Positions 43,888-56,858 of a DNA stretch of 64,000 nt are shown here, piece after piece. A program made the position numbers and the translations under genes. This DNA is from Branchiostoma floridae. Lineage: Eukaryota > Chordata > Leptocardii > Amphioxiformes > Branchiostomatidae. The notes under the pieces are model-generated. The model was not told where the DNA came from. It searched no databases and worked only from the letters and a program-made list of their open reading frames with translations. Position 1 is the first letter of the stretch. Each line of letters starts with the position of its first letter. The stretch is taken from contig NC_049987.1 in the NCBI RefSeq assembly GCF_000003815.2, positions 15,481,434 through 15,545,433 of the forward strand, written 5' to 3'.

Positions 43888-44646
43888 AGATGTTCACACC
43901 TTTGGCATACATTGCATCTATTTGGATATTTTCTGCTATTTTCAACAAAAAACGCACATATTTGGCTCCTGTACCCCGGTACTGCATGTCCCCAATGACC
44001 TGAAATTTAAGATAGGTGTGCCACGGGTATGTATGCCCACAGGACTTTGACCACACTTTTACATACGCCTCTTTAAAATGATTTAATGGGGGTAGGGGGT
44101 CTACTTATTTCCAAATGTACATTGTGGGCTCCTTTGCCCAACATGGGATCAATTCTCAATGACCACGGGGTTATGTGTCTCTTCCTCATATTTTGAGGAC
44201 CACACGTTTGAAATGACGAGTTTTTTTTTTAGTTAAGATATATCTTAATCCCCAAAGGTATGTCATGGCTTCTTACACCATCATGCGAAGATTCAAATTT
44301 GATATGGGGGTAGCTTTCGTAATAGAGATGGGGAAAGAGTCAATTTAGAATGAGGGTATTTTTGTTTATTGTAACATGGGAATCTAAATTTGAAGTACTG
44401 TCTTGAATTGAATTGAATTGAATTGAATTGGGGCAACGTCGGCGTAGTCCAAAGAACTAAATATACGGGACTCTTTTACACATGGGTATATTATTTTACT
44501 TCGTTATTCGTTGGCACATTTTGAGAAAAGATGAGAGACTGCTGTTTTAAACATGTTTCTTTCGCCATGTTGCGCTTAGCTCGTATGGGTATTGGTAATA
44601 TACAATAATGGTAAATGACAATATGTCAATGTCTTTTATGCATTAG
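43888..44646. other. No gene; short GAATT microsatellite at 44405-44430
   Basis: Includes five copies of GAATT (44405-44430). No coding features other than the acceptor leading to 44647. Confidence 0.5.
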
Positions 44647-47600
44647 ATGTCCAACATGAAGAGAGCAGTGGGTGTGGGAGTACCCTTGATGCTGATCTTG
44701 GCCGTCTCCGCGTTCCTCATCCTGACTGCGTCAAAGAAGGACCCATTGTCTGAACCCGGACACCGCGTCATCAAACGATCCCTACATAAATGTATGATAA
44801 CCTCCAAGCATATCTTACAATGGCATAAGATAGTACCATAAACTTTGGAAGGAGTTTAGCAGGCAGAGAAGTTTCCGCGATGGCGACTGAAATTCCCCTG
44901 CCTGCTCCTTCCCAAGCTCATGATTCTATCTTAGGCCACCGCAACATCTGCTTGGAGATTAAGTGTATGACTCCAATCTGGTTGATTAATTATAATGACA
45001 CCAATCATGACCAGGCGTCACTGGTGTTACAAACGGTAGTTAGAAATAAGCCGGTTCATCGTTCGAACTACACATGCGCGACATCAACGATGAACTTTAA
45101 CTTGTAAACAGTCTATGCTAGATAGATGTCAAGACGTGTTTTGACTTTTGTTTATGACCCTTAACTTTGACGTATATTATCCACGGTTTATTTTACTGCG
45201 TGTAAATGTACGCAAACCATAAACAGTACATGTATACTTTGCACTAGTAGATTGAGCGACTAAGTGGCTTATGTATAATTATGATATGGGTAAAACGTAT
45301 CAAACACGGTTTTCTTTTCGGAATCCAAAGCTCTCATATGCATGTTTTCCATTGATATCTTGCCATATTGCACACGATGTACAATGTCATGTATTAAGTA
45401 GTTGTTCCGATATGGTGGCCTTATGGCAACACTTTGCACTTGAATTTTCGATGACAAGGGAATGAATACTAATATGTAAGAACGTAATAATTTATAGAGT
45501 AGTGTAGAAACCAGCTTTCCCTCTCAGTGTTCATGATGATGTTTCTTCACGCTATTGTCTACTCCAGCATTGCCAGATGAACTCCAAGATGCCCTTCGAG
45601 CAGCAGCTGCTGAAGACGCCCCTGCTTACGTTAAGGACAAACGCTTCCTCCCGGCCATTGCGAATCTTGCTGGAAAACTTTTATGTAAGTCTTTTGACCT
45701 TGTTACTGATTTGGTACACAGTTCTATGTCTACTGCTGACTTAGGTACCCTCTGTTTTCAGCATACTCTTCTCAAAAACTCATCTCCGTCAGAAAGTCAA
45801 AGGCTAATAAACATGGAATAAATTAAACAGGGTGTCAACCAGCTCAAACTCTCGTCACATCCTGGCATGAGAGGATGTGCTATCTGCAAATGTTTATAAG
45901 GACAATCTTGCAGTCATTTTAGCTGTCGTCACAAAGCAGGAAAAATAGCCCTCACCACGAGTCTGGGAGGTCTATGAAGACATTTTCGGTCGGGCCACGA
46001 TTATTAGGGATAGACCGATGTTAACACGTCACCCAGCCCCATAGAACATTACGGGGTGAATTTTCAGGGGAAAACAAGCTCCATTCTAGGACAATTTTAA
46101 AATTTGGCGAACTCGATAGATACGTCTGACTGTCAAGATACTTATGGAAATCCTGGCGTCACCTCTCGATCAGACACAGAGGATGAACTGACCTGAATGC
46201 CATTGTCAGTGTAATGTTGTTTCTATCAACGCTGTTTCTGATACCAAGTGTTTCTTCTATCTCACCATGTACAGCATCAGGAGGGAGCTTCGATGCAGGA
46301 AAACTGACCGACATAATAAATCAACTGGGCGGCATGGAGAACATGGGACCGGACATCATGGCGCAAAGTGTGCAACAGGAGGCTGAGGTCACGGCAGAAG
46401 TGGAAAAAGAGGTGGCAGAGGAAACAGTCGATAAGATATTTGGAAAAGGTAAGGCAGAAAAGTGTGATATAATGAAGCTTTGAAACGTTTGACTCCTCGC
46501 GTTCATTGGTAAGTTGTCATTTAGCTTGTGTTATAAAATCTCTTTGATCATGCTTGTGAGGGCTTATAGCTTACTACCAATTCTTCGGAATGCCTTTCGT
46601 TTAACATTATCTTACAGCTGAACATGACAAGAAAGAAGATGATGGAGATGATGATGACGATGACGATGATGATGATGATGACGGTGGTGACGGCCAGGAG
46701 CATGAGATAAAGGTGCACCAGAACTGTAACAGTTCTCCTTTTTTGTTTGCAATTTGAAATAGATTTGTGTGGTAATTATCTACTTAGAGAACATGGAAGC
46801 ACTGTATTGAGAGTCCTATAGTTTAGAGAGTTTGATTGCAGTAATTCCAACGTCTATTCTAAAGGAAAACGGTAGAATTGATTAGGGGAAGTCATCAAAG
46901 CTTTTGACGTTGAGTGAAATATGTCGGCAACTTTATTTGAAACCTATTTCTTTCGTGAATTTGTTAATTGGTTTCTTTTATATATATGTTTAAGTCACTT
47001 GACTTCCAAATGCAACTGTAACAACCGAATTTATTGAAACCACCGTTGATATAATGTACTTTGTTTTGTAGGCTGAAGTAGACTTCATTGCACAGAAGGG
47101 CATGGTTGAGGATGACATGTTCGCTCCACCAGGGATGCAGATGAAAATAGACGTGGAGGAAGACCCCGGGTATGTATTTGGTCCATCATCTTTGCCTACT
47201 TACAGATAAAACTACCTGTCAATATGGCACTTGACCCACCGCCCCCCCCCCTCCCCCGTACAACAGACAACAATAAGCCATATCTACTCATCTGATTACA
47301 CATGCGCAGCGACAGGAATTGTGGGATATGTCAAAGGTGAAAAAAGTCCTTGATAACTTGTCAACATTTCTCGTCTCGGCCATTGTCTCGATTTGCATTA
47401 CAATGCCCAGGGTACGTTTTGTTTCTGGTTAAAACCTTTGACCTGTTACCCACAATTCCAGTTACTCGTACACACCTTTCGTCGCGCATGCCTACTCTAA
47501 ATAGTAACGGTGCTTATCAAAATGATTGAAAAAGCAATCTGACCATTTACGTTTCTAAGGCATATATTCATGCACGTGTAGATCAGCAGCGAATATATCT

Positions 47601-50037
47601 TAGTCAGATTCCCCATTTTCATTACATTGACTACATGTATTTCTATCCAATGGCGATTGTGAGTAAGCTTTATTTCTCCAATGGCAGGGAGGAAAGCGAA
47701 CCCGATGAAAGTTCCGAACCAATGGCGTTCTCTTACCCCGTGGGGATGGGTCCTGCTCTGATGAACGGATGTTTCGGAACAGGATACGTAGAGGGTGATC
47801 CATGCTGGAACAAGATGGATGTCATCCCAGTCTGCTGGGTGAGTTTTGAATCCCGGATTTAAGGCCGCAGCGTACAGTATCTATTCAATGACGTAGGGGT
47901 AAAAAAGTAGCGCGACCGAAAGCTGGAAGCGCCTATAAACACTGAAACGTGAAAGACAGCTTTGCTATTTAGTAGCATAAGGAGTCGAATTTCATGTGGT
48001 ATGTGTAAGGTTATGATGTTTGTCCATTTGGTGTATAAATGCGCGTGACCTTTACAGCTGCCAGCCTCGGCGAGTCGATTGTAGTTCCGCATGACCCCGC
48101 ATGACCCTATTTCAAGGATTGCTTAAAATTTAAGAAAAACGACAACTTTTTTTCTTTTAAGTTATTTTGTAGGTTATATCCTCGACTTTAACATGTTAGT
48201 TTGTCGCGCTTCAAAAGTGAACCCTGGTTATGATTTTATCCGCGTCGATGTCAGTCACCTTGTGGTTCTTAACTATAGGAATCCCCAATTAGGCCCAAAA
48301 CTGTACTCTGCTACCACAACCTGGCTTGATTCATGTCTCTGAAACTATCAAGAAGTAAATAGTATTACTTTCCATGATCAAGGCATCAGGCTATAGTTCT
48401 AAACATAAATTATTCAAATAAGTTCCTCATTACCATATTTAGTTTCTGCTTATATTCCACCTATCATAATTAATAAGTGTTACATTTATTGAAGTCCAGT
48501 TTTTGCAAGCAATGGAATTATACACTGTCCTCATTGATTATGCAAATTAAGTCATCATTTGCATAACATGCATATCATTATAAACATCTTTGCCCAAGCT
48601 ACCTGCATGCCTAAGATGATGCCAATCCGTCGATCCTTTCTGCAGTTATCCTCTTTGGAATGTCTTGACAAAAACGCCCCTGCAGTTTCAAAATTAAATG
48701 TTAGGTGGCTGAAACCTCCCCCACTTTGTCATAACACTGCAAGCTATCTACCAGCCAAATGTCTGTATCTGTATCTATATAGCCGGTGTAGCCGCCCTTC
48801 GGCGTAACACATCGGCTTCGCAGGCACGCGGCGCGGCAGCAGCTGGTTATGTTACACTCAACGATCCGTCACACCTAACTTTTGGACATCTATCTGCAAG
48901 CGTTCTTTAAAACTATCCAGAGAAGATGCCCCTACTGTGCTTGGTGATAACAAATTCCACTCTACGATAGTTCTGGGAAAATACGAATTTTTGAACACAT
49001 CAATCCTAGCTTGGTAACTCTGGTACTTGAAGTCATGGCTGTTTTTTGTTCTTTTTTGAGCTGGTATTAGATACTTATCAGTCGGTACGTCCGCCAGTCG
49101 GTATGTCATTATATCACATCCAGGACAAGAGATACATGGAAAAAAACGCTATGATAGAATATCCTCATTTATCATGCAAATGTACTTCTATTTTGCATAA
49201 TTAGTATGTCATTTTGTACAACATTGTCTAAGGTATCTACATACTAAAAATCATGAAAAACCGTTGTTACCTTCTTGAGTTATCGTCTTCAGAAGTTTTT
49301 GACAAAAATACCCCTGCTATCCCAAAACTAGACGCTAAGGGGCCCAAACTTATGTCACTTATTTCTGAGAACAAGAGCTACCTAACACCCCCAACTCGTG
49401 ACCATAGCTTGTTCGAAACACGAGATAGTAAACCCGGAAGTTGAGCTGCAGTACCAAGGGAAGCCGCTAGGGGGCCCAAAAATCTAATCATTTCCAGCTT
49501 TCATCACACACTACCAACACATCAAGTATAAAACCAAGTCACCTTGCCGTTCTTGAGTTATCTTGTTTACACACAGACACACAGACAGTCAGACAAACGC
49601 AGGGTAAATTATATAACCTCCATGACATTTCATGGAGGTAATAACGTGCTGTTATTCAAACTTACGGAGAAACATGGCAATGGAATGAAACGTACAGATG
49701 CCTTTTATCATCACTTAAAACATTAAGATTCCCGGTGCTGTCTCATGGCCTCCCTTGAGATTTTTCCTGTTAGCACTGGAGGAAAAAGTACCTTGTCAGT
49801 AATGATTAATAATTCATTAATTACCGTAACATTAACGTGCTCTTGTCACACAGAACATGATGGAGGGGTGTGCCTACATCGGGGTCGGCTTTAATGGTCG
49901 CGGAGACTACAGCAGCACGTCCAGAAGGAAAACAGTCGTGCAGAGGAACTGTAACAACGAGGGCTCGTGAGTATCAAGGATACGCTCTATCGTATATCAA
50001 CACTTTGATATATTCTAATATGTCTATTCTAAAAGTA

Positions 50038-50097
<60 letters not shown>

Positions 50098-53000
50098 ACA
50101 GCAAACATATACCACGTGCCTTTCGGTAATGTTGATCCTACAAGCAGATCCTACAATAGCATAAGGTGCCAGCTGTCAAATGCTGTATCAAAAGCTGCCA
50201 GAGGAGTGAAGCCGGCATTGGAGTGTGTTTGGCAGATGACGTCCTTTGGGCCAGCTGTACTCCTTAGCCAGTTTTGATACTATGTTAGGCTACTGGTAAA
50301 TCTGCCTGGATATTACATGCTGCTGCATTTTATATAATTTTCATTACAAGACTGCATTAGGCTATGACAATGTAATAAAAGTATTGTTCACTGTGTACCA
50401 CAGGTACCACGATGAGGACGTACCGGACAGCATGAACGTTCACGGCATCTTTGACACGGATGTCGGCTCCGAGGTCTATGAGTCCAAACAGGCTTACCGT
50501 CATTCCCTCCAGATGAAAGCCGGAATGTCATTTTCCGGATATGGCTTCCAGGTTTGGTTGCACGTTGCTGTTGTATTTTCATTGAATTTTAGTTTTGTCT
50601 ACCAGGCTCCAGTTTTATTCCGGACCTACAGATTACTTTCGAAAACCTTAATAGTTGTTAAAAGATCAAAGTATTTCCATTTATGATATGATAAATGATG
50701 ATGGGTTTCAAGTTTGGTAACACCGTTTTTTACTGAAGAATTTTAGTTTTGTGTGACAGGCTCTAGTTTATGTATGAATTGGTATTTGTAAGTATGATAT
50801 ATCAAATGATATATTTGTATATTTATATTCTATAGAATTCTGAAATTGGGAAGCAAAATTCTGGAACCTAAGCCGGTATTCAGGAGAGTCTATTGGCTTT
50901 ACATTGGAGACATCTAATTACAACCCATATATTCAAAATCTAATATGTCATAATTCATTTAATTGATATATTATCAAAAAAGGTTCTTCAGAATTATATT
51001 GTTGAAATATTCAGTTGCTTGAGTAACTGCTAGTTGGCGTACCTTTTTACCTTGATGTCTTACCTTTATAACTTTTTTCCTGACCGTTCATGAATCCTAT
51101 TTCTGCACAGGCTGCCGTTGAGGCAGCATATGGGAAGGAGTCATCATCCCAGAAGCAGTCCTTCATGTCTCTTATTCAGTGTAACGTGATCAGGTGAGTT
51201 TGCTTTCATATGACATTGTGTACTCCTACAGTTATTGCAATGACGGATGAACAGTGGCTTAAAATCATCACCAAATAAACAACCAAGTGAGCGAAGCAAA
51301 CTACATAAGCCATTGGTCAGTCGATTTCCATCTTGCTTTACCCCACCAAGCGAGGGAAAAGCAAGTCTTTAAATTATAATAACGTTATCATCCTATAGCC
51401 AATAAAAAAAAACTACATTCCGTCCCTGCAATTCTGCATTATGCTCGATCATATATGTATGACCTTCAGGGCTATACGATACTATGATTATAGATAACCC
51501 AATTAAGTAATGATTACTCAAGCAACTGGATATGATTTTGGAAACGGTCAGACATTTCAAATAAATTCCTTATCTTCCGTCAGTGACACTGACGTTTTAG
51601 ATAACAACCTTTATCTGTGAATAGTTTTATCAGGTTGGGATGTTAACTAGTGTGAAAAAAAAACAATGGCAAAACGAGTCTCTTTATCTTTTGTCAATAA
51701 CACTGACGAAACATAACAAATGTTGTCTGAAACGTTAACGTCTGACCGTTTCCAAAATATGCAGTTGTTTGAGTATTTTCTAGTTGGCGTATCTTTTTTA
51801 CCTTGATGTCTAACCTTCATAGAAGGGTTATAAGTAACCTTTGTTGATGAGAAAATTTGACTCATTGTGCCATACATTTCACCTTTAGGTATGAAATCTT
51901 TCTGGATGAGATCACGCCGGATACCCTGAGTCTGCCCTTCCTGCGAGACTTCTTGTCTCTTCCGAAAAATTTCATCGTGGGGCAGGCAAAGCTTCGTAAG
52001 TTTTAATCATTATTGATTTTCTTATATCATATCAAGAATATCTTACATATTTAAGACATCAATATATTTTTCTCAATTCAGAATCAGTCACAAACATAAG
52101 CAAAAACTTTTCTCTTAGACAATCATTTGTTGTATACAGAACGGTTCATCATCCGCTATGGAACTCATTTCATCAAGTCGGCAAAGTTTGGCGGTTCCTT
52201 CAGGCTGTTTAAGACTCAAGAAGCCTCCAAGAGTGAAAGTCTCGAGGATTTCTCCATCCAGGCCCAGGCTTCTTATAATTCTCTTTTCTTCAACGCCGGT
52301 GGTCACTTTGGAATGGGAATGTCTAGTGGATCCGCGTATGACAAACATTTCTTTTACTCTTGTGATGGTGGGGATACTGTAATATAATATAATATAATAT
52401 AACACAATGTAATATCCATACATAGTGTCGGTTTTTTCTGTCACAACCAGTGAAAGATCCCTTTGGTGAGCTAACTTTGCTCGAAAGTGGTTTCATTTTC
52501 ACTTTAAATGTTATGCAAAATAAGGGGTATTTTTTCTTTAATTTTATGAGGTCTACCTCTAAGTTGCAGTGAACAGTTGTAACTTTTCGCTTATTTTTCA
52601 ATTACCTGTTGTACGAAAAACTAACCGATGTCCCTCATAATTCTTGACCAGAGGAACAAACGTTCCATGAAGCAAGATCGCTGTAAATCTTATCAGCCTT
52701 GTGAAAAACGAATCTCTTGTGAATATTAAACAATCAAACGTCTGTAATCTTACAGGCAGTCTTCCAAGACTTCCAACACCCACGTGACAGTAGAAGGAGG
52801 CGACCAGGAAGTTGCATCCATCGTAGCTGACTTCTACTCCACCGGCTTCAAAGACACCTTCACCGAGTGGCTGAAGTCCATCCCTACATACCCCAAACCC
52901 ATCGAGATGTTCATGGGCACCATGTCGGAGCTGTTGGACATGAACTACAAACTTCTCTTCCCTTTTGACATCAGTGATGCTGCAGACGGCTGCTTCAGTG

Positions 53001-56000
53001 AAAAGTGAGCTTTGTTACACATCATTCCGATTTGAATAACTTAAAATATGTGCTGCGGCATTAACTCCATAAACAAAGATAAAAGTAATATTATCTTTGT
53101 ACTGAAAATCCTAACATCTTTTATGGTACTTTGGCCTAATGGCCTGAATGTTGGACAGTGGATTGTAGGGAAGAATTTGGCAATAGAATCTTCTAAGTTA
53201 TTTTGTAAGGTTCTTACAAGATTCGAGTGTTCTAACTTGTATTAACTTCCATATTCTGCAAACAAATCCACAGCCTGAAGACCGAAGACACCACAGGAAG
53301 AAAGTACTATGAGGTGAAGAAGCTGGTGAACAACAGCAAAGGAGTGATGGAAGCTGTAACTGAGAAACGGTAATTCTGACATTTGTAGAAGATGATTAAT
53401 CGTGAAGCTAGTTGGGATGCACTGTAATTTGAAGATCTATCTTGAATTGGCAACAATATGATATTGATAATAGATTTTTAAAAATAGGTCTGATTTAGGT
53501 GTGTGGCAAAGCCATGATTATACGAAGTCAGCAAATATCTTAGTGATTTCTCAGGTCAGGATTGATCCTAAATTTTGAATCTGCACAGATATTGTGACTT
53601 CACGTCAGTGGACAAGTTTCAAGAAGGACTGGACAAGAAACGACTCGCACTGGAAAGAGCAATCGTTATGTACATGGAAGAGGTATGGTGCATACCATTT
53701 TGTTCAATGTTCCATCTCTGGTTAGAATGTATTCATTATGAGATACCCATCACCAATGTCTGGAGAATAACTAGTACTACTACGGTTAATGCTGTTTAGA
53801 ACTACAGACAGGAACGAAAGAGTTGACATCTGATTTGTAGACGATAAAATCAGTTTTTACCGTTATCCGTAGGTATGTGACACTGTACTTTCTATTTTTT
53901 CCCGTTCCACTGGAACCAATTATGATATCCGTGCCTGTCTTTTAAGAAACATAGTTTACCAGTTTGGCACAAAGCTGACACAAAAAAATGATCCAAAATA
54001 GTATCCATTGTAATCCAAATTCCAAGGGCTGTTACACACTCACTCACTATCCGGTCAAACAAAAAAAATTGTCTAACCCACGTCCAGTCAAAATGGCATA
54101 CGCACTTGTAAATGGCATACATGCTTGCATGCATGAATATGAATAATTTGATTTCTGTATTCCAGAATATTTTTAACAGTGGCGATCAGACAAAATGTTA
54201 CATTGGATGCAGTCTAACTTAGAACAGTCATCAGGCCCTGATTTAAAAATAGGCATTGAAAGCCACTGTGTGGTGACGTCACTGTCAGTGTTAAGGGTCG
54301 AGGGGTCACTCTCTTCCAAAATGGCGTGATTGTAAAATCACAGTGTGTGAATAAAGCTAACTTTGAATCGAGTTGCATCTTATATTAGTCTCTCATCAGC
54401 ACCTTCCTTATCAATGTTGGCGGAAGGATTTTGTTGACAGGGATCCCATTGACGCAGCTCAGAGGAACGACACTTGACACGCTTCTTGGTCCTAATAACT
54501 TGCCAAGTTGCATTCCTTGTAAACATATGGGAATAATTAGTGTATGAAACCTTTTCATGAACTCACTGCGTATTCAGAACTCTGATGACTGATCCGGCTT
54601 TTTTTCTCCACAGGGACCAGTGCCCACCACGGATTTCCGCCTAACGGGGGGCAAACCTGGATGTACGACTGAAGAGTTGAAGGTGAAGGGGGGCGCTTCA
54701 GGAACTACCTACCCAACATGGCTGGAACTCATCAATGGGGACACTTATAAGGTAGGGGGCAACGGCGAAAGCACCGAATGAGCGAAACGTAGTGTTTCAT
54801 CATTCCTACAAGTGTGAATTATTTGTCAGTTATCAACGCATGGCTCACTTCTTTTTGATTTAGAACTGGAGGTTTGTGAATAGTCCACATAGCCTGGTGT
54901 GTTTTTCCCTAACAAATACAACTGTGGTAACCAGAATAACTTGAAGGTTTTCATATCACTATCATAACTTTGCTGTTTTAATTGCAGATCATCTTTGATA
55001 TTCCTGAAAACATCAACGACGACATTACAAAGAACACAGAGGCCTTCCTGGTTTATGCCAGGGGAAAGTAAGAACCTAAACATTCCTTACAGAGCTCATC
55101 AACAATGTACATACTAATCTACGGGTGGATACCCGGGTACGATGTACCAGTACATCATTTTTCTTGTTGGAACGGTACGAAAAAAAAACAGCCCTCAAAA
55201 TAAATAGACCGGTTTTGGACCAAGTAGGAAATGAATAGATTATATTGGCAGGGGTTTACAAGTTTTGGCGCTTACAGATTCAGAAAAAATAACAAGAGGC
55301 AAGTAGAGTAGAGTTTAAAGCCAATTCGACTAAGTTTCTACAGTCAAACTTATAGAGTGTGGATTTTAAAACGCCAATAGCAGTCGAATACTCCGCCAAA
55401 TATATTCTTTTGTAGAAACTTGGACTATTGTTTCTAGTATCAACCATTCACAAGTTTTCACGATTAGGTCGGTCCAGGTTCAGGTCCGGACCTGGACCTG
55501 GTCCTCTGGACCTAAACTGTACCTGTACCTGAATTTTCTGAACCGGTATCTTTACCCTAAACGTATCTGATACCTTTGTGGTGAATTGCTAAACTATTTG
55601 ATTTTCAAATAGTTATTGGTGCAACAACCCACAAAACTGATTTTTTTATCAACAGATGGAATTGTCACACTGCCGGATCACCAATGCACATGTACAACAG
55701 CCGTAACAATGGCGGGAGTGGCGATACCAACAACAAGAAGGTAAGTCCAGCCAGACAACGTGTTCATTATCTAACTGACAACACGTTTAGGAATTTAAAG
55801 GTTGCTGGCCACGGTAACGTGCACTATAAATTGCGTGACCAGTGACATCTTTGTTTTCCACTATGTGACCCCAATAGAACAAGTCATGACCTATTTCATG
55901 GACCATGAGTGTAAATGTTAGGGCTATACTGGATGTTTTGTGACTATCAAACCCACGTGTAGTACGCCGATGCCTTGTATAATTTTGACTCTGAGCTGCG

Positions 56001-56858
56001 TAATGCTCTATTTCGAGTTATTTACAATGGTGGAGGATGTAACGTTACATGTACATTTATCAGAACATGTGTTTAACAAACTTCTATTTACAAACACAGG
56101 TCTCCTGCTTTGGTTTTGTGATGACATACGATGAAGCATCCGGAACGTTTGATGTCACGCCTCAAGACCAAGAAGCATCCAAACAGGTACTTCACCAATT
56201 TCACTGTTTATAGGTATTCATTGGTTTAGTCATTCGTTGACTTTTTTACTCGTTTACTCGAGTATCTTACAAGTGATAATGTTTACTGAAAGCACAGTGT
56301 CAGATGAACTGTAATTTTTTAAAGAAAAATGTACTTAATCAAATACCCAACTGTCCAGCAAAATGCTTCTGCGATGCCATGAAAAGATAACACGTGATTC
56401 AATGAGCAGTGGATCATAAGTTGCAGAAAGTTTATGGCTTGCCCCCCGTCTCTGATAAAGAATGACCACATGTAAAAATTATGGCTTCTTTTGCTTTTGC
56501 TCAAATGCTAGATAAAAGTTTTCATAAACTCTCATGCATAAAGATTCTTTTGTTCTTGCAAGTTGAGGCCAGTTTTGTGCTGAAAACTTACATGTAGTTT
56601 ACCTTTTCTTCGTAACGATTTCTACTAGAGACTGATGAACATTCAAGCCAGCAATATTAACTGTACCGCACCATTCTTATTGTCTTTCCGTATACTACGC
56701 AAAGTTCTGGTTGGATGAAATCCTCTGATTTGCTAAAATTTGATTGTCCTGCCCTTGTCTTCACAGGTTTTGGGAAACTTGCCACGCAACTACGCAAACT
56801 TGGATGTTGCCAGAGCTGAGTATGTCAGCCCGTTAGAGCACTCCAAGGCGAAGGGGTA
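44647..56858 (+). CDS. MACPF (perforin-like) domain protein, 19 coding exons, about 782 aa
   Basis: Exons, with every junction phase checked as consistent: 44647-44791, 45568-45684, 46275-46448, 46618-46712, 47072-47169, 47688-47838, 49854-49966, 50404-50551, 51111-51193, 51889-51995, 52140-52335, 52756-53004, 53274-53369, 53589-53682, 54614-54751, 54988-55067, 55656-55740, 56100-56186, 56767-56858. Residues 4-29 form a signal peptide or anchor (KRAVGVGVPLMLILAVSAFL). A helical region and a nearly pure Asp run (exon 4, residues 147-176) follow. The MACPF domain starts at about residue 225 with NGCFGTGY and carries the family signature YGTHFIKSAKFGG (residues 417-429) in exon 11, flanked by helix-forming segments. 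Exons 15-19 encode a C-terminal region with several Cys that I do not recognise. MACPF proteins insert beta-hairpins into membranes in immune killing or development; a defence role is inference. The end is uncertain: AAG GGG TAA closes the frame at 56858, but GTAAGT at 56856 is also an excellent donor. Confidence 0.85.
44798..44961. mobile_element. Foldback MITE, copy 3, seven bases into a MACPF intron
   Basis: Starts TAACCTCCAAGCATATCTTA and ends CATCTGCTTGGAGATTA, with the arms CATAAGATAGTACCATAA / TCATGATTCTATCTTA still partly paired. It begins right after the donor of the first coding exon (exon end 44791). Confidence 0.85.
48400..49643. mobile_element. Non-autonomous DNA element, copy 2, with a nested LINE fragment
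   Basis: Shares CCACCTATCATAATT, TGTTACATTTATTGAAGT, CATTTGCATA, ATCTTTGCC, AGCTACCTGCATGCCTA, GCTAGGGGGCCCAAA and the terminal CATGACATTTCATGGAGGT with 42861-43887. It is interrupted by foreign DNA at about 48780-49110. The left end is diverged. It lies in the intron between MACPF exons 6 and 7. Confidence 0.8.
48780..49110 (-). mobile_element. LINE 3' fragment (C-terminal end of a reverse transcriptase ORF)
   Basis: The minus-strand frame 49109-48858 contains FKYQSYQARIDVFKNSYFPR, TIVEWNLLS and SSLDSFKERLQ, the conserved tail found at the end of many CR1/Jockey-type RT proteins. It is followed by a short GC-rich 3' UTR (GCCGGTGTAGCCGCCC on the plus strand). Only the last 80 or so codons are present, so this is a truncated insertion inside the 48400-49643 element. 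Confidence 0.7.
50042..50095. repeat. (CA)n microsatellite
   Basis: About 26 uninterrupted CA dinucleotides, in the intron between MACPF exons 7 and 8. Confidence 0.98.
50134..50315. mobile_element. Foldback MITE, copy 4 (degenerate)
   Basis: CAAGCAGATCCTACAATAGC at the left and GGCTACTGGTAAATCTGCCT at the right align to the MITE arms with several mismatches. It is the oldest-looking copy. Confidence 0.65.
55125..55555. mobile_element. Diverged relative of the hAT-like MITE
   Basis: GGTCCAGGTTCAGGTCCGGA, CCTCTGGACCTAAACTG and CTGAATTTTCTGAACCGGTA match the right half of 23808-24241, and GGGTGGATACCCGGGTACG corresponds to its left end. The termini are too diverged to show a target-site duplication. 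It sits in the intron between MACPF exons 16 and 17. Confidence 0.65.

Noticed and set aside
50384-50686. Single 100-codon ORF
   Set aside because: Only 50404-50551 is exon (MACPF exon 8); the rest is intron read-through.
52140-52387. Continuation of the MACPF exon 11 frame to 52387
   Set aside because: Ending at the GTATG donor (exon end 52335) joins in phase to the next acceptor at 52756 and preserves the protein; the extension runs into an AT-rich microsatellite and a stop.
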